From positions 3,900,091 to 3,957,590 of the forward strand of contig RPFO01000156.1 in assembly GCA_009746045.1 (NCBI GenBank): DNA of 57,500 bases, read 5' to 3'. The DNA comes from Mesostigma viride (taxonomy: Eukaryota > Streptophyta > Mesostigmatophyceae > Mesostigmatales > Mesostigmataceae). The stretch's first letter is position 1; the number at the start of each line of letters is the position of its first letter. This document shows positions 28,954-38,535 of the stretch, in pieces. The notes under the pieces are model-generated. The model saw nothing but the letters and a program-made list of their open reading frames with translations. It ran no database searches and was not told the DNA's origin. Position numbers and translations under genes: made by a program.

Positions 28954-31092
28954 TTGCTGGTTACACCTAGGGAGGCTCATGGGCAGCAGGGTGCTATCGA
29001 GAGGGCAATCCAGGAGGTCAAGAAATTGATCATCTCTGAAGACTGGGTACCCTTGTCTGCACCTGCACTTGTCAGGAGTGCATGGCTGAGGAACGTGGAG
29101 CAGCAGCTGAACAGCAGGGTTAACTTCTACTATGATGGAGTTGCTGTCAGCCCAATGGGTCTATATCATGGCCTGTGCCCACCACATGTGCTGGAGGGCT
29201 GGAAACATGCTGCACATGTCACCTTTGCCAAGCTGAGGGAGAAGGACCGGGGTTGGAAGATGCTGGAGCCACAAGTGGGTCAGAAGGTCCTAGCTTGGAA
29301 GGAACCTAGCCTTTATGGCAAACGTGGTAGCTGGAGTCCTGGGGTGGTTACCCAGGTTGATGAAGCTAGCCACGCATGCTTGGTCAGCATGGAGGACGAA
29401 CCAAAGCATGTGCACCGGCTGAGTTGGTCATATGTCAAGCCTAACCTGATGAATGAGGGCAGTCAGGCACAAGGCTCACAGGATCTGCAGGATTTTCAGG
29501 TCCCAAGTGACATCACTGACGCAACGACCACATCTGTTGCAGGGGAATCTGTCAGCCCTGGCCAGGTTGCAGAGGTACTTGTTGAACAGGCTGCAAGGTC
29601 AACAGCTGGGGAGTCAACTGTCAAGCCCAAGGCACTAACCAAGCCCAGGGGGACAAGTTTGGCTGGATTGATTGGGGCTCTACAAAGAGCCAAGAAGCAG
29701 CCCAAGGTAGCCAAGCTCAGGTGGCATGGCAATCTGGGGCTGGACACTGCCTTAGAGGTAGACACTAATTCTCAGGTTTCCATCATTGGGACCAGGGCTG
29801 CAGCAGGGTACAGCATGACTGAACCCAGCTATCAGTTTGTGTCTGACTTCAGTGGCGGGGTACACGTGAAGGTACTGGGTGAGGTATCTATTCCTATCCT
29901 TGGACAGGACACTGCATTTTGTGTCTTGGAGGGCTATCAGGGACCTGCTCTTCTGGGGCAGAATTTCCTATGCCAGGATGGGGTAGTGATCACGTCCTCT
30001 CTCCTGACTAAGGAAGGGGCTGGTCAGGTCCCACTGATTAATTTCAGGACCACTCACCTATCACGTGCAGTAACCAGGACGGTTAAGCGTGTGCAAGTGT
30101 GCCAGGGGCAGGAGCCCTTGGTTGATGACCTCATATTGCCAGCTGCTAGTCATCCAAGCAGTTTGGGCATTGGTCCTCACTCACTTGCTGGACACAGCCC
30201 TATCAACTACCAAGGCCTGGTGAAGCTCATGTCCTCTCCCATTATGTGTCCCCAGGTCACACTGGGTCTGATTAAATCTGGGGAGGACTGGATCTCCAAG
30301 AAATGCGTGGAACCTGTCAATGACCTGCCTCCTGCACGACGTCTACTCAAGCTCAAGTTTGTCATCAAGATGAAGGAGGTGGACGGGGTCAAGGTACCAC
30401 ATGTCAGGCCAGTGCTGAATGAGTTCAAGGGTACTGGTGAGTGCACTGCTGAGGAGTTGTATACCCCTGGCATGTTGCATGACACTTGGAGGCTGCTGCT
30501 GTGTGTATTTCTAGGCCTTCTCAACAAGGGCTTGGACTATGGCTCAGTGGTGGTAGACTTCAAGAGGGCATTTCTGGAGGGGGATGCAGATGTGGCACAG
30601 GAAAAGTGGGAGGGCAAGACGCCTTTCTATGTCAGGGTGCCTGCTGTATGGAAAAGGGACATTCACACTGAGTTCCTTAAAATCCTCAAGGGCCTGGAGG
30701 GCCTGAGGTCAAGTCCAATAATCTGGAGGGAGACTCTCAACCGTTTCCTGAAGGAGCATTGCAACTTGAAGGTCTCTCCTGTAGACCCCTGTCTGTTTCT
30801 GGGGCAATGGGAAGGCCTACCAGTGTATGCTTCGCTGCACGGGGATGACCTACATCTGATAGCTCCCACGTCGTGGCTTAAGGAGCTGATCTCCATCATT
30901 AAGTCCAAGTTTCCTCTGGGTAGGGAGCAATGGCAGGTGGAGAATGAGCCTCTACTGTTTGTGGGCATGGAGGCCACACTGGTGAAGAAGGGGGGGAGTG
31001 GCGTATGCTGCTGGTGGGGGGCAATGATTATCAAGAGACCCTCATTAGCAAGCTTCCTCCAACCATCACACAGGCACTGTGTCCTATGGTGA
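28954..31092 (+). CDS. Copia polyprotein: integrase C-terminus / protease-like / reverse transcriptase
   Basis: 712 codons in one frame. Residues 10-170 are the integrase end (ERAIQEVKKL, then SPMGLYHG). Residues ~260-355 look like a retropepsin (LEVDTNSQVSIIG with D270, and PALLGQNFL) but with DTN in place of DTG/DSG. Residues ~440-700 are the RVT_2-type RT with VVVDFKRAFLEGD and the catalytic pair D631-D632 in LHGDDLHL. A protease between integrase and RT is not the copia order gag-PR-IN-RT-RH, so this may be a rearrangement or a lineage trait. RT ends by frameshift into RNase H. Confidence 0.85.
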   Translation: MLVTPREAHGQQGAIERAIQEVKKLIISEDWVPLSAPALVRSAWLRNVEQQLNSRVNFYYDGVAVSPMGLYHGLCPPHVLEGWKHAAHVTFAKLREKDRGWKMLEPQVGQKVLAWKEPSLYGKRGSWSPGVVTQVDEASHACLVSMEDEPKHVHRLSWSYVKPNLMNEGSQAQGSQDLQDFQVPSDITDATTTSVAGESVSPGQVAEVLVEQAARSTAGESTVKPKALTKPRGTSLAGLIGALQRAKKQPKVAKLRWHGNLGLDTALEVDTNSQVSIIGTRAAAGYSMTEPSYQFVSDFSGGVHVKVLGEVSIPILGQDTAFCVLEGYQGPALLGQNFLCQDGVVITSSLLTKEGAGQVPLINFRTTHLSRAVTRTVKRVQVCQGQEPLVDDLILPAASHPSSLGIGPHSLAGHSPINYQGLVKLMSSPIMCPQVTLGLIKSGEDWISKKCVEPVNDLPPARRLLKLKFVIKMKEVDGVKVPHVRPVLNEFKGTGECTAEELYTPGMLHDTWRLLLCVFLGLLNKGLDYGSVVVDFKRAFLEGDADVAQEKWEGKTPFYVRVPAVWKRDIHTEFLKILKGLEGLRSSPIIWRETLNRFLKEHCNLKVSPVDPCLFLGQWEGLPVYASLHGDDLHLIAPTSWLKELISIIKSKFPLGREQWQVENEPLLFVGMEATLVKKGGSGVCCWWGAMIIKRPSLASFLQPSHRHCVLW

Positions 31093-31748
31093 GGGGCATG
31101 GTTGCTTGGGTGGCAGGCATTTCCAGGCCAGACCTTATGGTCATAGCCAGGTTGCCTGATGACATGCTGGTGGAGCTAGGGTCTGCCAAGGTGGCTGATC
31201 AGGTCAGGGCTTCATCTGGCATTCTGTTGTCTGCAGTGGATTTATCACAACCCATTTGCATGGAGCTGTATGTGGATAGCTCAATGGACAGCAGGCAGGT
31301 CTCCAAGGTCAGGGGCAGGGCTGCAGGGCTCTTTGTGCTCAGACAGGAAGGCCTGGGGAGTTTGGTGAGCTGGTTTAGTCGCCTGCACAAACGGGTGGCT
31401 GTCAGCAGTGATGTGGCAGAATGCAGGGCTATTTGTGAAGGCATTCACACAAGCCTTTATCTGAAGGAGTTGCTTCATCAGATGACTTCTAACACTCCTT
31501 GGCCACTTCAGGTTACCACTCTTCTAAAAACAGACTCCATGGGGATGGTGCAGTTTGTGCACAGGCAGATGGCCAGAAGTAGGGACTTGGATTATCTCCT
31601 TCTTAAGGAATTGTCCTCCTTGGCCAATATTGAGCATATCCCTGGGGTTGACAATCCTGCTGATGCTTTGACCAAGCTAGTGCAGAAGGCAGCAGTGCAA
31701 TACAAGGTTCTTCAGTCTCTGATGGACCCATCTCAGCAAGCTGTCTAA
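31005..31748 (+). CDS. Copia RNase H
   Basis: 247 codons in the frame that follows the RT ORF. Motifs typical of copia RNase H are ISRPDLM, LYVDSSMDS (Asp), ECRAICEGIHTSLYLKELL (Glu), LLKTDSMGMVQ (Asp) and IPGVDNPADALTK. It degrades template RNA during cDNA synthesis. The true junction with RT is around 31005-31015, where one indel separates the frames. Confidence 0.9.
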   Translation: MLLVGGNDYQETLISKLPPTITQALCPMVRGMVAWVAGISRPDLMVIARLPDDMLVELGSAKVADQVRASSGILLSAVDLSQPICMELYVDSSMDSRQVSKVRGRAAGLFVLRQEGLGSLVSWFSRLHKRVAVSSDVAECRAICEGIHTSLYLKELLHQMTSNTPWPLQVTTLLKTDSMGMVQFVHRQMARSRDLDYLLLKELSSLANIEHIPGVDNPADALTKLVQKAAVQYKVLQSLMDPSQQAV

Positions 31749-32698
31749 GCTGGTGCCTGGTTATAGGGCATTGGAGAGCAGATTGTGTGGTAGTGTCAGC
31801 ATTGTGACTGGCATAATACCTGTATTTTAGTCTGTACTAAGGCTCATGGACCATGGTACACTCACTCTGATTTTAATCAGGATACAGCCAGGTTTTGGCT
31901 GGGGTTCATGCTGTTGACTACACAAGGTTGACAGGTCCATTACAGACCATGTATTCTATTTTAAAAGAAATGTATATTTGTACATACTTCTCACAATGGT
32001 CTGGGAACCTTTATTCTGGGGTTTATAGGGCGGGGTTCGATTCCCTGGTATTATGTTTCTACAAGCTGGCCTGTTCAGGTGTTTGCCTGTTCAGACTTCC
32101 CTAGTTCCCCAGGGCAGGATTTAATTGTTGCCTATGTGTTTCATTTTGTCATTTGTTTGCTGTGGCAGTTTACCATCTGGCAAGTAGACGGGCGCCGTAA
32201 GACGGGCGCCAATAGACCCCTGTTGAGAGAATGACAGGCAAACTATTGTAATACGCCTTACTTTGTCAAGTGGTATTTTAATTGTCATGGATTTATTGTA
32301 CTTATATTGAATATGTACTGGGTTTTATGGGATTAGTATCTGGGATTAATGTAACTCACCGCCAGAAGGTCATTGTACTGGAGGCTCTACCGAGGTGATG
32401 GGATTAATTCCTGGAGAAGACCTCATAGAATTAACCTGTATGTATTTAATTTTGTGTGCTTCTAATATCTGGTGGTACTCTGTAATGCCACTTCCATAGG
32501 TTTTTATCCATTTCTCATGGAATGGTTTTCCCTGTGGCAGATCTGTTTCTTTTCCAGTTCCTTAAAAGAAAAGGCTGGGGGAATGGCAATGGCCATTAAA
32601 GACATCTGTTCAAGCTTCAAGCTGGAGTGAAGGACATTTCAAGCTACTTCAAGGGTCCCTGGCAGGGGATGTGATCCCTAAAGAAAAGAAGGGATTGG
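31749..32698 (+). other. Copia 3' untranslated region
   Basis: No ORF of note. It has two closely spaced GACGGGCGCC words at about 32187-32210 echoing the pre-gag site, and ends in the polypurine tract 32680-32698. Confidence 0.6.
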
Positions 32699-33315
32699 AG
32701 TTAACGTAAAGGATTTACGTTAGATGGATAGAGATTGTTACGCTCTTTCCAACGGCACCTTGAACGCCTCATTTGGTTAAGGAACGTAAAAGTTATGACG
32801 TTTCCTAGGCTGTGCCGACAGTACCCGGCGCGCCACTGTGGGCGCGTACGGACACAGGATGTACAAGTGTCACTTTGATAGTCCGCAGGACGTTGACAGG
32901 ACTTGTACAGGACTTGATGGTCAATTGATAGGTAGGCGTGCTGTAGCGCGCCAGGACCTATGAGACAATTGATGCTGAGCAGTGTACGGATAGGTCCACA
33001 GGACTAGCCGTATGGACAATTGATAGATCTGCGCGCCAAAGGCGTGCCAGAGTCTGTGTAATCAACTGATTGATAGTTCAGCTGTGACAGTGCAGCTGAA
33101 TACTTGGACGCGTCCCTAGCAACCTATATGTGTGACTTGGTAGCACCGGGACGCTAGTTCTTGCGTGCACGTTCTCTTGGCACTGCGACCCTGTCGCCTG
33201 TGCTGCGTGCAGTCTTGGAAGTGACGTGACTTACGTCTGTGTTCCTTATTCTTAATAAAGGCAACATTCCTGCAAGAACCATGGCGGAATTCAGGGCATT
33301 CACTCTCGCACAACT
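32699..33315 (+). repeat. Copia 3' LTR
   Basis: 617 bp. Three substitutions relative to the 5' LTR are visible (about 32798, 32814 and 33066). The GTGTG target copy follows. Confidence 0.93.
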
Positions 33316-33320
33316 GTGTG

Positions 33321-34151
33321 CCCACCCGGCACTCGCAGTGCAGGGCCCAATGGGGGGTGCCCTCCTCCCTGCAAGCCGGCAGGGCCCCCCCCCACCCCCC
33401 CCGCACCCATCACCCCCTGTCCACCCATGACGGCGCCCATGCGGGCCATCATGGCGGGGTCCATGGCCAACAGGTGGGCCCCCGCAGCCCCTCCCTTGCC
33501 ACCGCTGCGCCCCCCCCCCACAGTTGGGGCCGTGCCCCCTACCCCCTTTCCCCTGGCCCCTCCAGCCACCAGGGGGGTGCCTCCCACCACCTTCCCTCGC
33601 CCAGCAAATGGCGTGGCACCTCTGCCAACAGTCTCCCCACCCCCTGGGAGACCTGTGCCAGTCTCCTTAGCCGATCCTAGGGCTTCTATGCTCATGTTGC
33701 CCATGGTTGCCGCAATTTTTGCCAAATCATTGGAAAAATTCGCAGCTTGAGGCGCCCCATCATTCTGCTCATCTCCAGAGGCCCCAGACATGTCCCCCAA
33801 CATATCTTCGGCCTCCTCAGAGCCTACGAAGCCCTCCTCGGCCCCCATTTCGGCCAGGAACCCCTCTGGCAGTTTGTGCTCCAAGGAAAACGCGATATTC
33901 TTTCCCAGTTGTGCTGGCTCGCTGCTAGCTTCTATTTCATATCCCACACTCACCAAATACCGTCCTAATGAGTCTAAGGGACTTTTTGAAGAAGCTGCAA
34001 GTCTTGCCTTGTAGGCAGGACCGAGGGAACCCACTATCAAAGTGGCCAACGAAGTGCTATCCTTATTTGCTGCAAAATAAAGATTTCGTGCAGTTTGCGC
34101 GAAACCTCTCGGAATGGGCTCATTCGACCCCATTTTTTGCTGCGAAATCAC
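33321..34151 (-). pseudogene. element III ORF1, N-terminal part
   Basis: The open frame starts MISQQKMGSNEPIPRGFAQ and shares the N-terminal domain with element I ORF1 (PRGFA; SLGRYLVSVGYEIEASS versus SLAEKLRIFGFEINGYD). It continues into an acidic stretch and a Gly-rich region with MDPAMMARM, like SPEMMAQM in element I. It is cut by the copia insertion and does not continue to pol. Confidence 0.75.
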
Positions 34152-34225
34152 TTAAAATGACGTGGAAATTATCGAGCTTTAAAGAGCGCAAAAAGAACGA
34201 GTGATTTTGACCAAGAAACGGCAAA

Positions 34226-34701
34226 GAAAACTGATAAAGCATGCGCCGCCATGTCTTCCTCAATAAATTGGCTGCATTGCATGCGCACGGTGACGGATGC
34301 AAGTCCGGTACAATACTGGCGCGGCGCCCAGGTGCCACTGAACAGTTGTACTACAAAGAACCCATTTGTACTGATTCTTTCGACATTGTACTACGTTTAG
34401 TCACTGTCTACTTCAACCCAGGTGGTCATACCACCTCCTAGGCAAGTTGTGCTACACCTGAACGAATCTTTACTAGCCTGAGCTAGTTTGAACTAGTTTG
34501 AAGTAGATTGTACTACCCTGTAGTACCAATGAAGTACTTTGAACTACATCCAAGTACTTGGAAGCAGTCCAGAGGTCATTTGCAGGGACTTTCACCCTTT
34601 CCAGGAGCATTTCTCGCAGATCAGCCATGAGGCAGCGGCACCGACTCGCACTCCGCTCCCCTTAGTCGCAAATCAGGGAATCCAGATCGTAAGATCAACC
34701 A
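34226..34701 (-). repeat. element III repeat A1
   Basis: Inverted copy of the element I A repeat, almost identical in length and sequence. Beyond its inner end the leader and ORF1 are unlike those of element I. Confidence 0.95.
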
Positions 34702-34791
34702 CGCACCAACTTCTGGTGCAAGGACTGCGACCAGGCACTGTGCACGGGCGCGTGCTGGAACGTGTTCCACGCAGGGCCACGTACTGGCTGG
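34702..34791 (+). pseudogene. piggyBac transposase cysteine-rich C-terminal fragment
   Basis: The frame reads TNFWCKDCDQALCTGACWNVFHAG, with the spacing C-x2-C-x5-C-x3-C-x4-H of the cysteine-rich domain at the end of piggyBac transposases and PGBD proteins. It is cut at its left by the 5' end of element III. The matching left part of the gene was not found on the other side, so this is a remnant. Another small zinc-binding domain is possible. Confidence 0.45.
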
Positions 34792-35609
34792 CCTCGACGG
34801 CGACGACCGCCGCCAGCGTGCCATGCAGCCCCTATCAGCCCGCAGCCCGGCTGGCCGCGCGTGGGCTGAGGCCAATGGCCGCACGACCCGTGCGCTGGCA
34901 GCTGGCACCCAGCTGACAGGGCCTCGTAGGAGGCAGTTTCTGCGCATCCAGAGGCACAATCAGACTTAGTTTGGCACATAGCCAGGTAGCCTTGACAGTT
35001 AGCTACACCCTTGGGTAGTCATGCGCTACCACGCGTGCGCTAGTGACATTTTGGCCCCTTGCGGCATCTTGGCATGTGTTATATGGCATGGTCTCTTGTT
35101 TTATTGCATGAGTATGGTGTTTTATGCCCATTTTGGCATCCCTTGCTATTTTATGCCATTTGGCATCCTGTTTTGTGTTGTTATGCTACCATATTTACCC
35201 CTGTCAGCTGGCACCGTTATAGCCGTATAGCCTTGGGCCATTTGGTTAGCGCACTATAGTAGCGTTCACAGTTTTGTGACATTTCATGTTGTGAATGCAT
35301 TGATGGCATGCCTGTGAATAATTTTAACTCCCTTCAAAGGGCCAGGGCCAGCAGATTTGAATAAATGGTCCATAATGCAATACATGTGTCTCGAACCCCA
35401 TGTGCGCTGTACCCCCCTGAGGGGGGTGCTATTGATAGCAGGTGTAGGGCATAGATATGTGACCAACCAAATTTCCCAAACATTATTTGATATAAAAGCA
35501 TGCTTGGTTCCAAGGGTGGGCCAGAAAATGTTATTTGGCTAGTCTCAGGCGCACAAAGATACCCAAACTCAGTCCGTTTTGGTGGTTCCAGTCCATACGG
35601 TTGAAGAGT
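34792..35609. other. no gene recognised
   Basis: Spacer between the piggyBac fragment and element IV. 35040-35200 is rich in TTGGCAT/TATGCC words. Short ORFs lack domains. Confidence 0.5.
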
Positions 35610-37136
35610 TAGACCCCGACGCAGCAAGTGGACCCACACCCACCGTCCCAGCAACGAGGCCAGTTGGTGGTAAGTGGCCCGTCCACGCCCCAGCATTGCC
35701 TGCGTGTCGCGCACCAAGGCCGCAATCCGGGCCGCGCTCGGCCGCATGGACCCGTCCTGGCAGAACTCAATCCCCAAGATTTCCACCGGGCGCCCCTCCT
35801 CAGCTCTCTCCACCTTCTTCTCGTTGACCACCAACCCCTTGGGACCGTAGCTCTCCTCGCACGCCTTGGTGAGCACGGCGTTGGTCTCCTCCGCGCTCCG
35901 CCCATGGGTGACCCCCAGATCATCGATCATGACCAGCTGAGCGGGATGTGGGGGATCCTCCGGCAGCAGCCGCCACGCTGCACTGGCCGCGCTCTCCACC
36001 AACTCCAGCCGGTCCATGCCATCCCCGCGCACTGTGCGCACCCCCATCAAGTGCATGGGATATGACAGCCCTCTCTAGGCATCGAGCACCCCAGCCCCGT
36101 AGAGACAGTGCAGGTGGGCAACCTGTGCAAGGACCACCGAGTGGCTCCAGCCCATGACAAGGACCCGGAACCTGGGGTACAACTTTCGCCGTCGTCCCAG
36201 CTGGCCGACCTCATCGGACCACACGGGGGGCAGCGAGAAATAGGGGCGCCAACTCTCAGGTACCTCGAACCGGTAATAGTAGTAGGTGTCAAGGTCTGTC
36301 TTGCCCGAATAGCATGGCGCCCCCACATTCAGCTCAGCGGCCTCGCCCAAGTTAGGCAGGTAACAGGTAGGCGGCTTGAGGAAGCGCCGGTTGCACGGCA
36401 CCATATTCCCTATAAACCGCTGCCGTCGTTCGCTGGGCTCCACAACCCCGGGGTCTTTCTTGGGGACGGCAAAACAGCCGTTCACCACAGGCGGCGCCTC
36501 CTCACTGTACTCGATCATCCGCGTTTCCGCCAGCCTGATGCTCAGTCGTGCGTACGCCGCGTCGCTTGCACAACCATGAGACACCCGGCCCCGCCGCATC
36601 CACGCCGCCCCATCCGCGTCGCATCTTTGTAGAATGTTGTTTATGTCCTCATACCTCCTCTGCCATGCCTCCAGCAGGCAGTCCAGCAGCTTGACACTAC
36701 CTGCAGCTCCTCCTTTTGGCAGTGCCAGCCTCTCCGGGTCAATAATTTCGTATTGACCGCCCGGCCCGTATGGCGCGGGCTCTGCGTCCCCCGTGTCTGT
36801 CGCCTCCGCTACGGCGGTAAGCTGGCGGTTGTAGACGCGGGCAGCATCCTCCATCCCTTGTAGGGCGGCCCTTTGGGCGACGGTGCAGGGGCTCGCAGTA
36901 ATAGCCTGCTGCTGCACCGCCGGTCCACCGGACCGTTCCCGGGTCCTGCCCCACAGCCAGTTCAGGCCCCTTGCGGCCCGCTCTTGACACCGCAGCCTTG
37001 CTCTGGCACGCAGAGCGCCTATCAAAGTGGCCAACGAAGTGCTATCCTTATTTGCTGCAAAATAAAGATTTCGTGCAGTTTGCACGAAACCTCTCGGAAT
37101 GGGCTCATTGGACCCCATTTTTTGCTGCGAAATCAC
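35610..37136 (-). pseudogene. element IV ORF1-pol fusion fragment
   Basis: 353 codons fuse about 40 residues of ORF1 (MISQQKMGSNEPIPRGF...STSLATLI) in frame to pol (GALRARARLRCQ...). This is followed through the RT N-terminal motifs (KTDLDTYYYYRF, PPVWSDEVG) to a stop TAG where element II has AAG (36078 region). RT then continues in another frame from 36056 with MIDD, and is cut at 35610. A pair of single bases that are missing in element II are present here. Confidence 0.85.
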
Positions 37137-37284
37137 TTAATATGATGTGGAAATTATCGAGCTTTAACCCATAGTCCGGGAATGGGTTTTTGGCATTTTT
37201 TGACCCCTGAAAATGCAAAAAATCATAACTCATGGGCCACAACTCCAAATACCCCCAACCAAGGTGCTAGTGTCCAAAAACCAA

Positions 37285-37304
37285 ATGTCCTCATTTGAGG
37301 ACAT
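37285..37304. repeat. palindrome ATGTCCTCATTTGAGGACAT
   Basis: Two 9 bp arms around TT. The same 20-mer recurs at 39797-39816 within a longer palindrome (39793-39818). Confidence 0.85.
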
Positions 37305-37905
37305 AGTCCTCGTTTGAGACGGGGGGGGTCAGGGGCGTGGTTTTGGCGCCAAATTTGGTCCTAGGGTCACTTGGTGGGTTTTGGCGCGAAACTGGGATAG
37401 GTACTGAGCGCGCCAAGCCCCTGGGGTCGACAGGGGTCGACCGTACCTGGAAAATATGAGGCGACGAAAAGTACCTACAACAGCAAGAACATCGCAATGC
37501 AATCGAGTGTTTTGTCGAGTGGCGGCTATGGGGTCGTGCCAGTTCCGAGGCTTGCCTGAATGTTATAGGGCATTATTTTGCCCCGGACGAAGACAGCATT
37601 TTAGATCGTCATCTAGTGATTTCGAAGATGCTATTCTTCACGTGCAGGTGCTTTGTATATGTCGAAAATTTTGTTCATGAACGCATTTTGGCATTGTTGA
37701 AGAAAATCTGAGAGCTACTTAGATCGCATGATAGGTCAGCTCGCAGATCGGTTTTGCAATATCTTTTTCCGCCCAGGCGCTGCGGATATCGCGAGTACAC
37801 CGTCCGCATTGGAAGTTTGTTATTATGGGTCAATTTTTGCCGTATTTGCATTACGAATAACCCTGGATTGTTTGTTGGGGAGCCAGTTAGAGTCCCGGGT
37901 TTTTA

Positions 37906-38535
37906 TTATTTAATTAAAACCTTTTGTTTGTTTGTTTGTCCTGCAGCCGTTCAAGGCACGTGGGTACTTATTTAATTAAATTTCTTTTGTTTGTTTGGTA
38001 GATATGGTACACCCCGTCCCCAACCCGGCCCGGCGGCGGGCCCCCCTTTCGGCGGCCACAGGCTATAGTCAGTGGAGGTCTCAGGTCAGTGATACCCTAT
38101 TTAATTGCTCAAGGCCCATAAGTATCGCACATGAGTAGTACATCTTACATGTACATCTGTAGACACCGACGCTCAGGTCTCGGCCTCTACTGAGTACCGC
38201 CGACCGACGTGCCCTGCCGAGGCAGTAGAGCGTGGATTGCTGGATGCAAAAGCGGTTCACTTGGTTCGCGCCTCACCCCCGCCCCGCGCTCGGCCTGCGT
38301 CTCGCGGGTTTTTTTCGATTTTCACGATATTTCATGTTCCCCGCCTGTCCAAGGTATTTTCGAAGGTTTTATGTACTTTATATTATATAATATAAAGTGT
38401 TTGTTTGTTTTCTCACAGGGCGACGACCTCGTGCCCACATGAGTTAATTAATTAATTTTGTTTGTTTGTTTGTTGAGTCCAGTCCTCAGCCCCCGGAGTT
38501 AATTAATTAATTTTCTTTTGTTTTTTTATGGTTTT
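37906..38535 (+). repeat. repeated TTAATTAA-plus-TTTG tracts (intron-3'-end-like)
   Basis: Four similar blocks (about 37906-37945, 37968-38001, 38441-38475, 38498-38530) have TTAATTAA followed by TTTTGTTTGTTTG. Two run into CAG or TAG before GC-rich sequence. They look like repeated polypyrimidine tracts of introns, but I could not assemble a protein from the putative exons. Confidence 0.5.

Larger units (their letters stand above)
25457..33315 (+). mobile_element. Ty1/copia LTR retrotransposon
   Basis: Two 617 bp LTRs (25457-26073 and 32699-33315) flank gag, integrase, protease-like, RT and RNase H segments in plus orientation. The target duplication is GTGTG (25452-25456 and 33316-33320). 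The LTRs begin AGTT and end AACT rather than TG...CA. A purine-rich tract (AAGAAAAGAAGGGATTGG) directly precedes the 3' LTR. I see only three differences between the LTRs, so insertion is recent. Nevertheless the coding region needs at least six frame changes. No convincing tRNA primer-binding site was seen. Confidence 0.93.
25080..34701 (-). mobile_element. element III: 5' remnant of a tyrosine-recombinase retrotransposon, split by the Copia element
   Basis: Minus strand: A1 (34701-34226), leader, ORF1 start (34151 to 33316), then the copia insertion, then a GC-rich continuation on the other side (25456 to about 25080) encoding Pro/Gly-rich sequence like the ORF1 middle of element I. No pol or B repeats remain. 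The exact left end is unclear; sequence between 24985 and 25080 is not assignable. Confidence 0.75.

Noticed and set aside
25457-33315. The 617 bp repeats as part of element III
   Set aside because: They are bounded by a 5 bp duplication and a purine tract and enclose copia genes, so they are LTRs of a separate insertion.
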